This document shows positions 20,421 through 30,105 of a DNA stretch of 64,000 nucleotides, piece by piece (position 1 is the stretch's first letter; every line of letters begins with the position of its first letter). The stretch lies in assembly GCF_051622035.1 (NCBI RefSeq), contig NC_135357.1:37746691-37810690 (forward strand), in the 5' to 3' direction. Source of the stretch: Arctopsyche grandis. Taxonomy: Eukaryota; Arthropoda; Insecta; Trichoptera; Hydropsychidae. Both the position numbers and the translations under genes were made by a program. Below the pieces are notes generated by a model. The model saw only the letters and a program-made list of their open reading frames with translations, had not been told where the DNA came from and did no database searches.

Positions 20421-23114
20421 TTAGCCTATACCCATCTTCAGAATGTCGATGGGTCTTTGGTTGGACGTGAGTTTGGTCACACTGAGGGAATTGATCAGGG
20501 GATTGTCTATTTTGCCGAGAGACTTGAAGTAGTTCACGGCAAGTTTGTGTACGTGTTTGTCGAGGTAGTCAATGCTTAGGTCATTGTGAATTATAGTGTT
20601 TCTTGTGTACCAGTCGTAGTTGCCCGTGGCACGCAAGAATTTGTTTTGAATTGTCTGTAGTCTGAGTATGGATCTGTTGGAGATGGTAGTGTGAGCCCAC
20701 ACGGGGCTCGCGTACGTGATTTGTGGGCGGATGATGGATTTATACAGCAAGCACTTGTTTTTAAGCGAGAGCTTGCTGTTTGGTTTGCATAGTGGGTAAA
20801 GCTTTGACGCAACTGCCCTAGCTTTACGCACCGCGTTAGTGATGTGGGGTCTCCAGGTTAATTTGCGGTCGATTATTACCCCCAGGTAGCGGGTAGACGT
20901 GGTCCAGTTGACTGGTTTGTCGTTTATAATGACTGGCTTGGCTGGTTTGCACCGTTTTTTACGTCTGGAGAAGAATATTGCCTGACTTTTATCCGGGTTG
21001 ATTTTCATCAGCCATTTATCGTACCACGCTACCAGTTGGTCCGAGTACTTCTGGAGGGCGAGCGAGACTCCCTTGGGGCCGACGGAGCTCGCTAAGATGG
21101 CCGTGTCGTCGGCGTACTGTGCGATGTTTGTGTACCTATGTGTAGGAGTGGGTATGTCGTGTGTGTAAAGGTTGAATAGCGTGGGGCCGAGGATGGAGCC
21201 TTGGGGTACCCCAGCGGAGATGCCTCGCTGAGTTGATATGCGGTCCTTGAGTTTGACCTGAAATCTCCTTTCTCTTAGGAAGGATGCGATAGAACGTATT
21301 GAGTGGGGGGTGATGTTGGCGGCAATCATTTTGTAAAGGAGGCCAGAGTGCCAGACTTTATCGAAGGCTTTGGAAATGTCTAGGAAGATTGCTCCAGTAG
21401 ACATGTTGTGGTCGAAACCGTCTATAACGGTTTCAACAACTCTGTGAATCTGGTGAACGGCAGAGTGTTGGGGTCTGAAGCCAAATTGTGTTTTGGGAAG
21501 AAGGTCAATATTTGCGATTTCGCTGTTGAGATTTGAGATTAAGATCCGTTCCAGGATCTTACTCAGTGAGGATAGCAAGCTGATGGGTCGGTAACTTGTT
21601 GCGATGGAGGGGTTCGAGTAGGGTTTTCTGATGAGAATGACATTGGCGAGTTTCCATTGACTCGGAAAGTAGCAGATTCTGTTGGTGGCATTTAGTATTG
21701 CCGTGAGTGCAGCGATGGCTTTTTGAGGGAGTTCTTTTAGAGCTTTGTTGGAAATTCCGTCAGGGCCAGGGGCCTTTTTGGCGGCGATAGTTTTGATGAT
21801 GTTTAGGACTTCAAGCGGCGAAGTGGCGACAATGGGTACTGGGGCTGGGTTTTCGAGGTAGCTGTTGACGGAGCTTTCAACCATTTGGCAAAAGTCACTT
21901 TGCAGGTTGAAGTTTGAGAGAGAGAATTGGTCCTGGAGACTGTCGGCTAGGGCTTCCGCTTTATCGGCGGTGGAGTAGACGAACTTATCTCCAACTTTGA
22001 TCCTGTCGATCCTGTTGCCGTTGCTTCTGAAGATTTTTGACAGTTTCCAGAAACCGTTATGTCCGTCTTCTAGCGCTCTGAGTTTGGTATCCCAGTTGTC
22101 GTTTCGTAGTTGCCACAAGGCATTTTTAACGTCTTGTTGAAGTCTGTTCATTCGCTGTTTGAGGATTGGGTCCTTGTACCTTTGGAATGCCTTCCTAGCT
22201 CTATTCTTAAGGCGAATAAGATCGCGAATGTCGGGGGGTAAAGCTTGCGGGTGCAAAGGGGAGTGGGGTGTGGTGGTGGTGCTGGCGTCTAAGGCTGACT
22301 GTATTTCATCCGTGAGTATGTTAATAGCGGAGTCTATTTCTTGGGTGGTGTGAATTGAGTGGGGGTAAGTGACGGTGTGATGAAGGAGAGTTGAGAATTT
22401 CTCCCAAGATATGGTACTTCGGAGGATGGGGTTTATAGTTACGGGTGTGTTGGTGAGTTCTAGTATGACCGGGTGATGCTCGGAAGAAAGATCATTTACT
22501 ACAGTCAGGGACTGCGCGCCCGGAAAATTTTGAGTTAGAACGATGTCTAAGATATCGGGTCTGCCTTTGAAGTTAATGGGGATTCTTGTGGGTTCGTCTG
22601 GGGCCGTGACGGAAACTTTTGGGTTTGAAAGTTGGGAGTAACTTAAAAGAATTTTTCCATTATTGTTAGTGGCTTGACTGTTCCATCTGGAATGTTTGGC
22701 GTTAAGGTCGCCTGCGGCAATGGTGGCTTTGTTGGTGTTGAATATTTTGTCCAAGTCTGTGGTGAGTAAGTGTTGTTTTGGTGGGTTGTATACTGCGTGG
22801 AGGATGAGTGGGGTGCCAGTGTTAGTCCAAACTTCTACCGACGTCAGTTCTATCCCTGTGGTGATCGGCCGCGGGGCCAAGTTGTGTTGAATTGTGTGTT
22901 TGATGAATATGGCAGTGCCGCCGGCGGCTTTGCCTATTCTGTCGTTTCTGTATGTGGTGTAGTTTGGGAAGTTTAGTCGATTGCCAGGTTTGAGCCAAGT
23001 TTCGTTTACTAGTGCGATATCAATGGAGTGTTGGAGCAAGAATTGCTCGAATTCGACACGCTTGCTGAGTATGCTGCAGGCGTTCCAGTAAACGATCTTG
23101 AGGTAGCAAGTCAT
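20421..23114 (-). CDS. LINE pol: endonuclease-reverse transcriptase
   Basis: The protein has 897 residues and is uninterrupted. The N-terminal ~230 residues are an APE-type endonuclease (KIVYWNACS start, NETWLKPG, GDLNAKHSRWNS, and SSEHHPVILE near the end). The reverse transcriptase follows, with ANVILIRKP, SYRPISLLSSLSKILERI, FLDISKAFDKVWH, AGVPQGSILGPTLFN and the catalytic QYADDTAI. The thumb and C-terminal region contain YLGVIIDRKLTW. No RNase H is seen. It nicks target DNA and copies element RNA by target-primed reverse transcription. The start ATG overlaps the gag stop by the 4 bases ATGA, suggesting coupled termination-reinitiation. Assignment to the Jockey group is from overall organisation. 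Confidence 0.96.
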   Translation of the reverse strand: MTCYLKIVYWNACSILSKRVEFEQFLLQHSIDIALVNETWLKPGNRLNFPNYTTYRNDRIGKAAGGTAIFIKHTIQHNLAPRPITTGIELTSVEVWTNTGTPLILHAVYNPPKQHLLTTDLDKIFNTNKATIAAGDLNAKHSRWNSQATNNNGKILLSYSQLSNPKVSVTAPDEPTRIPINFKGRPDILDIVLTQNFPGAQSLTVVNDLSSEHHPVILELTNTPVTINPILRSTISWEKFSTLLHHTVTYPHSIHTTQEIDSAINILTDEIQSALDASTTTTPHSPLHPQALPPDIRDLIRLKNRARKAFQRYKDPILKQRMNRLQQDVKNALWQLRNDNWDTKLRALEDGHNGFWKLSKIFRSNGNRIDRIKVGDKFVYSTADKAEALADSLQDQFSLSNFNLQSDFCQMVESSVNSYLENPAPVPIVATSPLEVLNIIKTIAAKKAPGPDGISNKALKELPQKAIAALTAILNATNRICYFPSQWKLANVILIRKPYSNPSIATSYRPISLLSSLSKILERILISNLNSEIANIDLLPKTQFGFRPQHSAVHQIHRVVETVIDGFDHNMSTGAIFLDISKAFDKVWHSGLLYKMIAANITPHSIRSIASFLRERRFQVKLKDRISTQRGISAGVPQGSILGPTLFNLYTHDIPTPTHRYTNIAQYADDTAILASSVGPKGVSLALQKYSDQLVAWYDKWLMKINPDKSQAIFFSRRKKRCKPAKPVIINDKPVNWTTSTRYLGVIIDRKLTWRPHITNAVRKARAVASKLYPLCKPNSKLSLKNKCLLYKSIIRPQITYASPVWAHTTISNRSILRLQTIQNKFLRATGNYDWYTRNTIIHNDLSIDYLDKHVHKLAVNYFKSLGKIDNPLINSLSVTKLTSNQRPIDILKMGIG

Positions 23115-24811
23115 TTTTTATGTTGGTGGGTGAGCATGAGCAGGATGGCATTTATCGAGTCAATGGACTGTTCGATTTTGCTCATCCGATTTGAAAGGTC
23201 TTGGTTTGGGTTCCAGCTAGTGTTGATGTTGGGTTGTTGGGTGGGAGGGGTTAGGGGAGGGAAATTTGAGTTTTCGTGTCTATATTGCGGTACGTTGGTC
23301 TTCGTTGGTTGGGGGTGGGAGGGGTTGGGGTTTCGGGGTTGGCGGGAGTTCTTCCTGCTTTTGTTGTTGGGATTTGAAGGGCAGCCTCTGTAGCTGGAAA
23401 CGTGAGGGCCTCTGCAGCTGGTGCAAGTTGGAGTGGAGGTTGTTGACACACAGTCAGTGGTCAAATGGGGTCCTGCACATTTGATGCACAGGGGGGCGAC
23501 ATGGCAGTTGTAGGAGCCGTGACCGAAGCCTTGGCAGCGGTGACACTGCGGTACAGTATCACCACGGCGAAGTGATTCGGTGCGAACCAGTTGGCCGAAG
23601 ATGCTGGAGAGGTTGAACAACTTCTTCCCCTCTTCGTCACGTGTGGTTTCGACAGTGAACATGGGCATGTCGCGCTTGTCACGTCGTGATTTCATGACGG
23701 TGGCTTTACTGGCTTTGTAGCCAAGATCGGCCAACTCGGCGAGGACTTCTGACTCGGAATAGTTGGGGCTAATGCCTCTAATGACCAGTTTGAGCGGTTT
23801 GTCTTCCGTTAGAGGGTGGGCATAGAATTGGAATTGTTCATCTTGGAGCATTTTTGTGATTTGGCGGTAATCATCGATGGTGCATGGTGTGATTTTGACT
23901 CTGTTTTCAGAGTAGACGGCTGTGAATTTGAGGTTACGTCCGTCGAGTTTCCTTTGAACTACCTTGTAGTCCGATGGCAACCTTAGAAAGATTGGAGCAA
24001 CTTTAGGTTTGGGAAGCACATCCGAAACGGTGTTTCTGGATGGGTGAGCGGGGCTTGTGGTCTGGGGGGGTGTACGAATTTGAGGCGTGTTTGCCGACGG
24101 TGTGCTGAGGGCCGCTTGTTGGGTGGGTGTGTTGTGAATTGGACGCTTCTGAATATGTTTCCGATTTCGGATGATGCCAACAGGGAAGGAGTATTCCTCT
24201 GGTTGTGGTGCAGGTGTTTGTGTAGGTGCAGGTGTTTGGGTAGGTGTGGGTGATTGTGTAGGTGTGGGTGGTTGTGTGGGTTCAGGTGCGGCTGCTGATG
24301 CGGGTGGGGACTTGGCAGCGGAAGTAACCTCCATTTTGTTAGACTGCACGGATTCGGAATCGGAGTCGAAGTCGGATTCCGCAAGTGCCGCGTATCTGTT
24401 GCTGATGGGTGGGGGCGACTGTAATTGTGTGTGTGTGGTGTTGAGTGGGCTCGTCATTCTACGCTTACCGTTTTTGCGTGGTGACGTCTGAGGGGATGTG
24501 GCCATATCCTTCGTCTTTGTGGTCGTCGTTGTCGACTGAGCCTGCGACATGTTTGACGCGAGGTTTCCCAGTTGGGCGGAGTGGGCTGCTTGGTCAGCTG
24601 CTCGTTGGGCTGCGTGAGTCGCGATTAACTTTTTGAGGGAAGCGTTTTCTTCCCTCATTTCTTGGTACGCCTTCACGAGTTTTTTAAAGTCATGTTCCGT
24701 GAATTTATGCGTTTTAGCGCTAGTGTCACTGCCACCACGGCCATCGCGCCGCACACTGGCCATCTTGTGGGTGGGTTTTTTTTTTTTTTTTGTTTGTTGT
24801 GTCACTGTCAC
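23111..24811 (-). CDS. LINE ORF1 (gag-like, three zinc knuckles)
   Basis: The protein has 566 residues. The N-terminus has a lysine-rich start and a coiled-coil-like segment (about residues 40-75), followed by a long Pro/Thr/Gln-rich linker (about 150-250) with TPTQ-type repeats. A conserved central domain (about 280-420) contains KPLKLVIRGISPNYSESE. Three CCHC-type knuckles lie at about residues 421-475: CHRCQGFGHGSYNC, CIKCAGPHLTTDC and CTSCRGPHVSSYRGC. The tail is Asn/Pro-rich. In Jockey-clade elements this protein binds element RNA and forms the ribonucleoprotein. It ends in a 4-base overlap with pol. Confidence 0.95.
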   Translation of the reverse strand: MTVTQQTKKKKKPTHKMASVRRDGRGGSDTSAKTHKFTEHDFKKLVKAYQEMREENASLKKLIATHAAQRAADQAAHSAQLGNLASNMSQAQSTTTTTKTKDMATSPQTSPRKNGKRRMTSPLNTTHTQLQSPPPISNRYAALAESDFDSDSESVQSNKMEVTSAAKSPPASAAAPEPTQPPTPTQSPTPTQTPAPTQTPAPQPEEYSFPVGIIRNRKHIQKRPIHNTPTQQAALSTPSANTPQIRTPPQTTSPAHPSRNTVSDVLPKPKVAPIFLRLPSDYKVVQRKLDGRNLKFTAVYSENRVKITPCTIDDYRQITKMLQDEQFQFYAHPLTEDKPLKLVIRGISPNYSESEVLAELADLGYKASKATVMKSRRDKRDMPMFTVETTRDEEGKKLFNLSSIFGQLVRTESLRRGDTVPQCHRCQGFGHGSYNCHVAPLCIKCAGPHLTTDCVSTTSTPTCTSCRGPHVSSYRGCPSNPNNKSRKNSRQPRNPNPSHPQPTKTNVPQYRHENSNFPPLTPPTQQPNINTSWNPNQDLSNRMSKIEQSIDSINAILLMLTHQHKK

Positions 24812-25038
24812 TTGTCACTTGTCACTGTCACTATCACTTTTGTTTATTTGGCTGTTGCTAGGACAGCTTCTCATTCCCAGAGGGACGCGTTCGGAGAGTC
24901 GAGCGGTAGTTACATCGCGGTTTCGGCGACGCAGCTGTTATAGACAGCTGTTTGTAGCGCGGGTAACGACAACGACTGCGCGGCGGGACACGTCCGAGCA
25001 CTGCGGGCGCTGGGCGCGGACCTCATCCCTGGCGTTGT

Positions 25039-25586
25039 TTGCGTTGTACCTCCTTTTATATGGTTTCTGGAATGCTTGGTGGAAGTGGTTATTGACGCGT
25101 ACGAAAGGAATTTTGTTTTCGTCGAGGCGTCGAATTTTCTGGAATGCTTGATGGAAGTGGTTATTGACGCGTACGAGAGGAATTTTGTTTTCGTCGAGGC
25201 GTCGAATTTTCTGGAATGCTTGATGGAAGTGGTCGTATGAGCATTTAGTTTATTGATGCGTACGAGAGGAATTTTGTTTTCGTCGAGGCGTCGAATTTTC
25301 TGGAATGCTTGATGGAAGTGGTCGTACGAGCATTTAGTTTATTGATGCGTACGAGAGGAATTTTGTTTTCGTCGAGGCGTCGAATTTTCTGGAATGCTTG
25401 ATGGAAGTGGTCGTATGAGCATTTAGTTTATTGATGCGTACGAGAGGAATTTTGTTTTTGTCGAGGCGTCGAATTTTCTGGAATGCTTGATGGAAGTGGT
25501 CGTACGAGCATTTAGTTTGTTGTTGCGGAATATTCTCGAAGGATTTTGGCATCGTTCCGCTTGGTGAATGTGACGAGATTCCCACA
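25039..25586 (-). repeat. 3' LTR, proximal piece
   Basis: Continues the LTR interrupted at 20145 and matches 30500-31047. It includes four to five tandem units of about 88 bp containing GTCGAGGCGTCGAATTTTC and ends GACGAGATTCCCACA. On the minus strand the LTR starts TGTGGGAATC. The purine-rich CCAGAGAGCCA just inside (about 25587-25600) is the candidate polypurine tract. Confidence 0.95.
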
Positions 25587-25641
25587 TGGCTCTCTGGTGA
25601 GCGTTAGCGATGTGTGTGGATTTGTGGGTATCTTGATATGT

Positions 25642-28600
25642 TCACAAGTCTAGTCTGTCTGGCCATCTTATTTTTCTACCAGCCCTGGTGGTTGTTTCTG
25701 GTGGAGTCTCATTTGGTGCTGGTTGTGGTTGTTCTTGCGAAGTTGGCTGTGGCTGTTCTTGTGATGTAGGTGGTGTGTCCGGGTTCTGTAGAAATGCGGG
25801 CTTAACTCTGTCTATTGATACCGCTTTTTCTGAACCGGCTATGTCTAACCACATGTTCTTATTGTTTCGTCGTAAAACTTTGTATGGTCCTTCATATGGT
25901 GGTTGTAGTGGTGCTCGTACTGAGTCTGTCCTCAAGAATATGTATTTGCAGTCGTGGAGGTGTTTGTTGACGAAAGTTTTGTGTTGCCCATGGTGTTGTA
26001 TCGTGGGTCTTATCTGTTGCATGGTTCTTTGTAGTTTTCCGGCAAATGTTGATGCGTCTATGGGTGGTGTATTTAAAAATAGGTCTGCTGGTAGACGAAG
26101 TGTTGTGCCGTATGTCAGTTGTGCAGGAGAATAGCCAATGTCTTCTCTGACTGCTGATCGTAGTCCCAGTAGTATCATGGGCAAAACGTCTGTCCATTTG
26201 TCTGTATTGCAGGCTTTGATGGATGCTTTTAGTGTTCTGTGCCATCGTTCTATTATTCCGTTTGATTGAGGGTGGTACGCTGTTGTTCTCTGACGTTTGA
26301 TTCCCATGATTTTCATTAGTTGTGAAAATAAATGTGATTCAAATTGGCGTCCTTGGTCCGTTGTGATGGTGGCTGGAACGCCAAATCTAGTAATCCAGTT
26401 TTCCAGGAGTGCTTTCGCAACTGTTTCTGCAGTGATGTCTTTGATGGGGATTGCTTCTGGCCATCTGGTGAAACGATCTATGATTGTTACGCAATACATA
26501 TATTCTCTTGAAGGGGGTAGTGGTCCGATGAGGTCTATATGTATGTGGTTGAATCTAGTGTCTGGAACCGATATTGTTTGGGTGGGGCTTCTCGTGTGTC
26601 GAGAGATCTTGGTTTTTTGGCATGGAATGCATGTGCGTACGTAGTCTCGTATTTCTTTTTTCATGTTAGTCCAAACGAAGCGGGTTTGTATAGCTCGTTG
26701 TGTTGGTTTTGGTCCTATGTGTGCTTGGTCGTGGAAGCTTGTTATGATTGACTTTCTGCATGATGCGGGTATGTATGGTCTTATATTGCCAGTAGATATG
26801 TCGCACCAAATTGGTTGTTCTATGTTTGTCAATCGTAGGTGGCGTAGTTCTAGTCCCGTGTCTGAATTTCGTAGTTCTGAAAGTTCTTCGTCGGTTTGTT
26901 GCTCAGCTATGATTTTCTCTATGTCCAAGTTTGGGGGTATTGTTATGGCTTCGATTCTCGACAAGGTGTCTGCTACTACGTTGTCATCACCTTTGATGTG
27001 TTCTATGTCTGTTGTGAATTGGGCTATGTAGTCTAGCTGGCGTTGACGTCTTGGTGATGCTGGTTCTGTTTGTTTCGTGAAGGCTGATGTTAAAGGTTTG
27101 TGATCAGTTAGTATTTGGAATTGTCGTCCTTCTAGCCAGTGTCGGAAATATCGTACTGATTCGTAGATTGCAGTTAGTTCTCGATCGTAAGTGCTGTAGT
27201 TTTTTTGAGCTGTGTTGAACTTCCTTGAAAAGAATGCCAGTGGTTGGTTTTCGTTGTTGTTTGCTTGTTGGATGACTGCTCCCATGGCGCTGTCTGATGC
27301 GTCGACCATTAAGGATAGTATTGCTGACTCTTTGGGGTGTACTAGCATTGTTGCGTTGCTTAGGTCGGTTTTACACTTGTTGAAGGCTTCCGTCATTGTA
27401 GTTGTCCATACGAGGGGGCTTTTGTCGTTTTTCTTGTGTCCCGCGGTTGCGTCGAACAAGGCTTGTTGTGAATTGATGGCGTGTGGGATGAATCGGCGGT
27501 AAAAGTTTATCATTCCGAGGAATCGTCGGAGTGATTTATAAGTTTCCGGTGTTTTGAATGTCGCTATGGTCTGTACTTTCTCTGGAAGTGGTTTAACGCC
27601 GTTGGAAGTAATTAAGTACCCTAAGAAGGATACTTCCGATTTTCCAAACTTGCACTTTTCAACGTTGATTACCAAACCGTAGTGTTTGAGGCGGTGCATG
27701 ATGATTGTGATGTGCCTCTCGTGTTCTTCCTTGTTGGCTGATGCCACCAGGATATCGTCGATATAAGCGAAACAGAACTCCAGTTCTCCCACGACTTCGT
27801 GCATGAATCTCTGGAAGGATTGAGCTGCGTTGCAGAGGCCAAATTGCATGGCGGTAAACTCGAAAAGTCCGAAAGGGGTGATGATGGCCGTCTTCGGTAT
27901 GTCTTCTGGTGTTACAGGGATCTGGTGATAAGCTTTTATTAAGTCTATCGTGCTGAAGATTTTTGCGTCTTGTAGTTTGTGTGCGAAGTCTTGAATTTGC
28001 GGAATGGGGTATCGGTCAGGTGTTGTCTGTGCGTTCAGACGTCTGTAGTCGCCACATGGGCGCCAATCACCATTGGGTTTGCGGACCATGTGGAGTGGGC
28101 TGGCCCAGTTGCTCTTTGATGGTCTGCAAATTCCGCTCTCTGTCAGGCTTTTAAATTCTTTTTTTGCGATTTCTAGGGCGGCTGGTGCTAGTCTTCGTGG
28201 TTTGGAATACACTGGTCGTCCTGATGTTTCTATGATGTGTTGAGTTTTGTGCGCTGCTGTTTTTCTTTCCAGCTGTGGTGTTGTCACGGATGGAAATTGA
28301 GTGAGAATATGATGGTATTCGTCGGTGCTGGCTATTGTTGAGAGTCCAAGTGAAGGTATAGTCATGGTGTGTCCCTTTGTGGTTAGTCCTGTTACACCAT
28401 CGATGAGACATTTTTTGTTGAGGTCGACAAGTAGGTTGTGGTGGCTCAGAAAGTCGGCTCCGAGGATGGCACGGTTGACATCGGCTATGATGAACTCCCA
28501 GTTGAAGTTCCTACGTAGTCCGAGGTCGAGTTTTACTGCTTTTGAACCGTAGGTTTTTATTATGGTCCCATTAGCGGCGTGTAGCTGAGTGCTGGTGTTG

Positions 28601-28842
28601 TTGGATTTGTTAGGTTTGTTGGATTTCTTGCTGTTTGGTGGTAATGCGGATATGTCTGAACCAGTGTCGATTAAGTAATTCTGGTCTGTTGATTGGTCCC
28701 AGATTATTAGTCGGCATTTTTGGGTACCGGGCGCTCTGTTTGCCGTTTCTGAGAGTCGCCGTTTTCGTTTTCCTTGTATTGGTATTTGCAGGGTGCTTGG
28801 CATTTTTGTGCGAGGTTTCCGAATTTGTGGTGGAAATAACAA
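25642..28842 (-). CDS. Gypsy pol: protease, reverse transcriptase, RNase H, integrase
   Basis: The protein has 1066 residues and is uninterrupted. Aspartic protease DTGSD is near residue 58. The reverse transcriptase has [28 protein letters not shown] and the catalytic YIDD near 360. RNase H begins at [11 protein letters not shown] near 514 and runs through TDHKPL. The integrase zinc-binding HHCC region is at about 725-765 (CIPCQKTK), and the catalytic DDE residues sit in [10 protein letters not shown] (~765), TTDQGRQF (~827) and NGIIERWHR (~862). The tail is Pro/Gln-rich with a repeated TSQEQPQP. The frame is -1 relative to gag with a 136-bp overlap, so expression needs a -1 ribosomal shift. 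The ATG at 28842 is therefore not necessarily used. Confidence 0.97.
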   Translation of the reverse strand: MLFPPQIRKPRTKMPSTLQIPIQGKRKRRLSETANRAPGTQKCRLIIWDQSTDQNYLIDTGSDISALPPNSKKSNKPNKSNNTSTQLHAANGTIIKTYGSKAVKLDLGLRRNFNWEFIIADVNRAILGADFLSHHNLLVDLNKKCLIDGVTGLTTKGHTMTIPSLGLSTIASTDEYHHILTQFPSVTTPQLERKTAAHKTQHIIETSGRPVYSKPRRLAPAALEIAKKEFKSLTESGICRPSKSNWASPLHMVRKPNGDWRPCGDYRRLNAQTTPDRYPIPQIQDFAHKLQDAKIFSTIDLIKAYHQIPVTPEDIPKTAIITPFGLFEFTAMQFGLCNAAQSFQRFMHEVVGELEFCFAYIDDILVASANKEEHERHITIIMHRLKHYGLVINVEKCKFGKSEVSFLGYLITSNGVKPLPEKVQTIATFKTPETYKSLRRFLGMINFYRRFIPHAINSQQALFDATAGHKKNDKSPLVWTTTMTEAFNKCKTDLSNATMLVHPKESAILSLMVDASDSAMGAVIQQANNNENQPLAFFSRKFNTAQKNYSTYDRELTAIYESVRYFRHWLEGRQFQILTDHKPLTSAFTKQTEPASPRRQRQLDYIAQFTTDIEHIKGDDNVVADTLSRIEAITIPPNLDIEKIIAEQQTDEELSELRNSDTGLELRHLRLTNIEQPIWCDISTGNIRPYIPASCRKSIITSFHDQAHIGPKPTQRAIQTRFVWTNMKKEIRDYVRTCIPCQKTKISRHTRSPTQTISVPDTRFNHIHIDLIGPLPPSREYMYCVTIIDRFTRWPEAIPIKDITAETVAKALLENWITRFGVPATITTDQGRQFESHLFSQLMKIMGIKRQRTTAYHPQSNGIIERWHRTLKASIKACNTDKWTDVLPMILLGLRSAVREDIGYSPAQLTYGTTLRLPADLFLNTPPIDASTFAGKLQRTMQQIRPTIQHHGQHKTFVNKHLHDCKYIFLRTDSVRAPLQPPYEGPYKVLRRNNKNMWLDIAGSEKAVSIDRVKPAFLQNPDTPPTSQEQPQPTSQEQPQPAPNETPPETTTRAGRKIRWPDRLDL

Positions 28843-29663
28843 AGTTCTCCTTTTGTTGTAGATTGACCTCTGGTGCGTGAGCGGCTTTCTGTGTGGTTGT
28901 TCATAGTCCGGTTTTGGCTTCGGCTTCGGTTGTAGGTCGGGTTTTGCTGTTGGCTGGGGTTTCTGAGTTTGAGTTGATGAACCTCTCTGGCCAGGTCGAT
29001 TAGGAGGCGCTGTTGTGATTTGACATGATTAGTCATCTCGAGCAGTAGAGGATCTGGTGTTGTTTTTGGGTGTGGGAGCGTCTGCTGGTTTACTGAGTTC
29101 ACTTCTATGTTGTGGTAAACTTCCATCAGTTGATCTGCGGTGAGGGCGAGTTGTTGCAAGGTTGGGTCTGGTATTGATTTTAGGATGGCCTGGGCGTGTT
29201 TTGGAAGTCGTTGTGTCCATAATGTCTTCACTATTTGTGAGTCTTTTTGCTGCGGGCCGGCCAGCTCCTGCATCTGTCGTAGCAAGTGTGATGGTTTTTT
29301 GTCGCCTAGTTCGAAACCCGTGAGAAGTCGTGCTGTGCGGCGCTCCAATGAGTCTCCCAGTCTTTCTAGTAGTGCCTCCTTTAATTTTTGATATTTGTTC
29401 GCTGCATTGGGTCCCGTCACTATGTCACTGACGAATGAGAGGGTGTCGTAGTCCAAGGCGGTGACAAGGCAACCGTATTTCGTACAGTCCCTTGTTATAT
29501 TTGCGCTGTCGAAGTGTGCTTCCGCTATGCCGATCCATAGCGAGATGTTCTCCTTGAATACTGCTGGTAGACGTAGTGCGATGCGGGCTGCTTCCAAGGG
29601 TTGTGGTTGCTCTTGTTGATTTTCGTTCTGGGCTGCTGGGATGTCGTCTCCGTTTACAGACAT
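28707..29663 (-). CDS. Gypsy gag with CHCC zinc finger
   Basis: The protein has 318 residues. The capsid-like region covers about residues 25-220 ([20 protein letters not shown]..., [15 protein letters not shown]-like helices, [10 protein letters not shown]). A basic Ser/Arg-rich segment follows at about 230-260. An unusual finger, [18 protein letters not shown], of CX2HX9CX3C spacing lies near 275-292, in place of the usual CCHC knuckle. This CHCC form is known from CsRn1-clade elements. The upstream 24-bp repeats are open in this frame but contain no ATG, so ATG 29663 is the likely start. Confidence 0.93.
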   Translation of the reverse strand: MSVNGDDIPAAQNENQQEQPQPLEAARIALRLPAVFKENISLWIGIAEAHFDSANITRDCTKYGCLVTALDYDTLSFVSDIVTGPNAANKYQKLKEALLERLGDSLERRTARLLTGFELGDKKPSHLLRQMQELAGPQQKDSQIVKTLWTQRLPKHAQAILKSIPDPTLQQLALTADQLMEVYHNIEVNSVNQQTLPHPKTTPDPLLLEMTNHVKSQQRLLIDLAREVHQLKLRNPSQQQNPTYNRSRSQNRTMNNHTESRSRTRGQSTTKGELCYFHHKFGNLAQKCQAPCKYQYKENENGDSQKRQTERPVPKNAD

Positions 29664-29706
29664 GATGTTAGCAGTTGTGTAGTTTGCTATGTGGGCTGCT
29701 TTGTAT

Positions 29707-29970
29707 GCTGCGATGTGGGCTGCTATGTAGGCTGCGATGTGGGCTGCTATGTAGGCTGCGATGTGGGCTGCTATGTAGGCTGCGATGTGGGCTGCTATGT
29801 AGGCTGCGATGTGGGCTGCTATGTAGGCTGCGATGTGGGCTGCTATGTAGGCTGCGATGTGGGCTGCTATGTAGGCTGCGATGTGGGCTGCTATGTAGGC
29901 TGCGATGTGGGCTGCTATGTAGGCTGCGATGTGGGCTGCTATGTAGGCTGCGATGTGGGCTGCTATGTAG
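29707..29970 (-). repeat. 24-bp tandem repeat in the Gypsy leader, 11 copies
   Basis: The unit GCTGCGATGTGGGCTGCTATGTAG (given in two parts: GCTGCGATGTGG and GCTGCTATGTAG) is repeated 11 times (264 bp) between the primer-binding site and gag. On the minus strand it is stop-free and in frame with gag, where it would encode YIAAHIAA repeats, but no ATG precedes it. The plus-strand frame encoding CYVGCDVG repeats is an artefact. Confidence 0.95.
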
Positions 29971-29973
29971 GCT

Positions 29974-30105
29974 GCTTTGAAGGCTGCGTGGCTCTTAGTC
30001 GGGGGTCACCAGGTATGGTGAGGTTGGAAGTTGACTGCGCTGTGGGCTGCTTTGTTGACTGCTTTGAAGGCTGCGTGGCTCTTAGTCGGGGGTCACCAGG
30101 TATGG
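29974..30105 (-). promoter_or_regulatory. Duplicated primer-binding-site segment
   Basis: A 45-bp sequence occurs twice, 87 bp apart (29974-30018 and 30061-30105). Each copy has, on the minus strand, TGGTGACCCCCGAC (30085-30098 and 29998-30011), whose first ten bases match the complement of the tRNA-Trp 3' end. The LTR-proximal copy lies 2-4 nt from the 5' LTR and is the functional candidate. The second copy is a leader duplication. Confidence 0.8.

Larger units (their letters stand above)
20146..25028 (-). mobile_element. Intact Jockey-like LINE nested in the Gypsy LTR
   Basis: A 4883-bp insertion flanked by the 10-bp direct repeat CTGGCGTTGT (20136-20145 and 25029-25038). It carries a 5' UTR of about 217 bp starting AGGGATGAGG, a gag-like ORF, an overlapping pol ORF and a 3' UTR of about 275 bp. 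The 3' terminus is not poly(A) but a short AACTACTAACT-like end. The 3' UTR contains a 17-nt palindrome, AGGGAGTGCCACTCCCT, at about 20182-20198. Both ORFs are open, so it is potentially active and younger than the Gypsy copy it interrupts. Confidence 0.95.

Noticed and set aside
25892-28552. Several plus-strand and alternate-frame ORFs over the Gypsy and LINE coding regions
   Set aside because: All are shadows of the intact minus-strand gag and pol frames.
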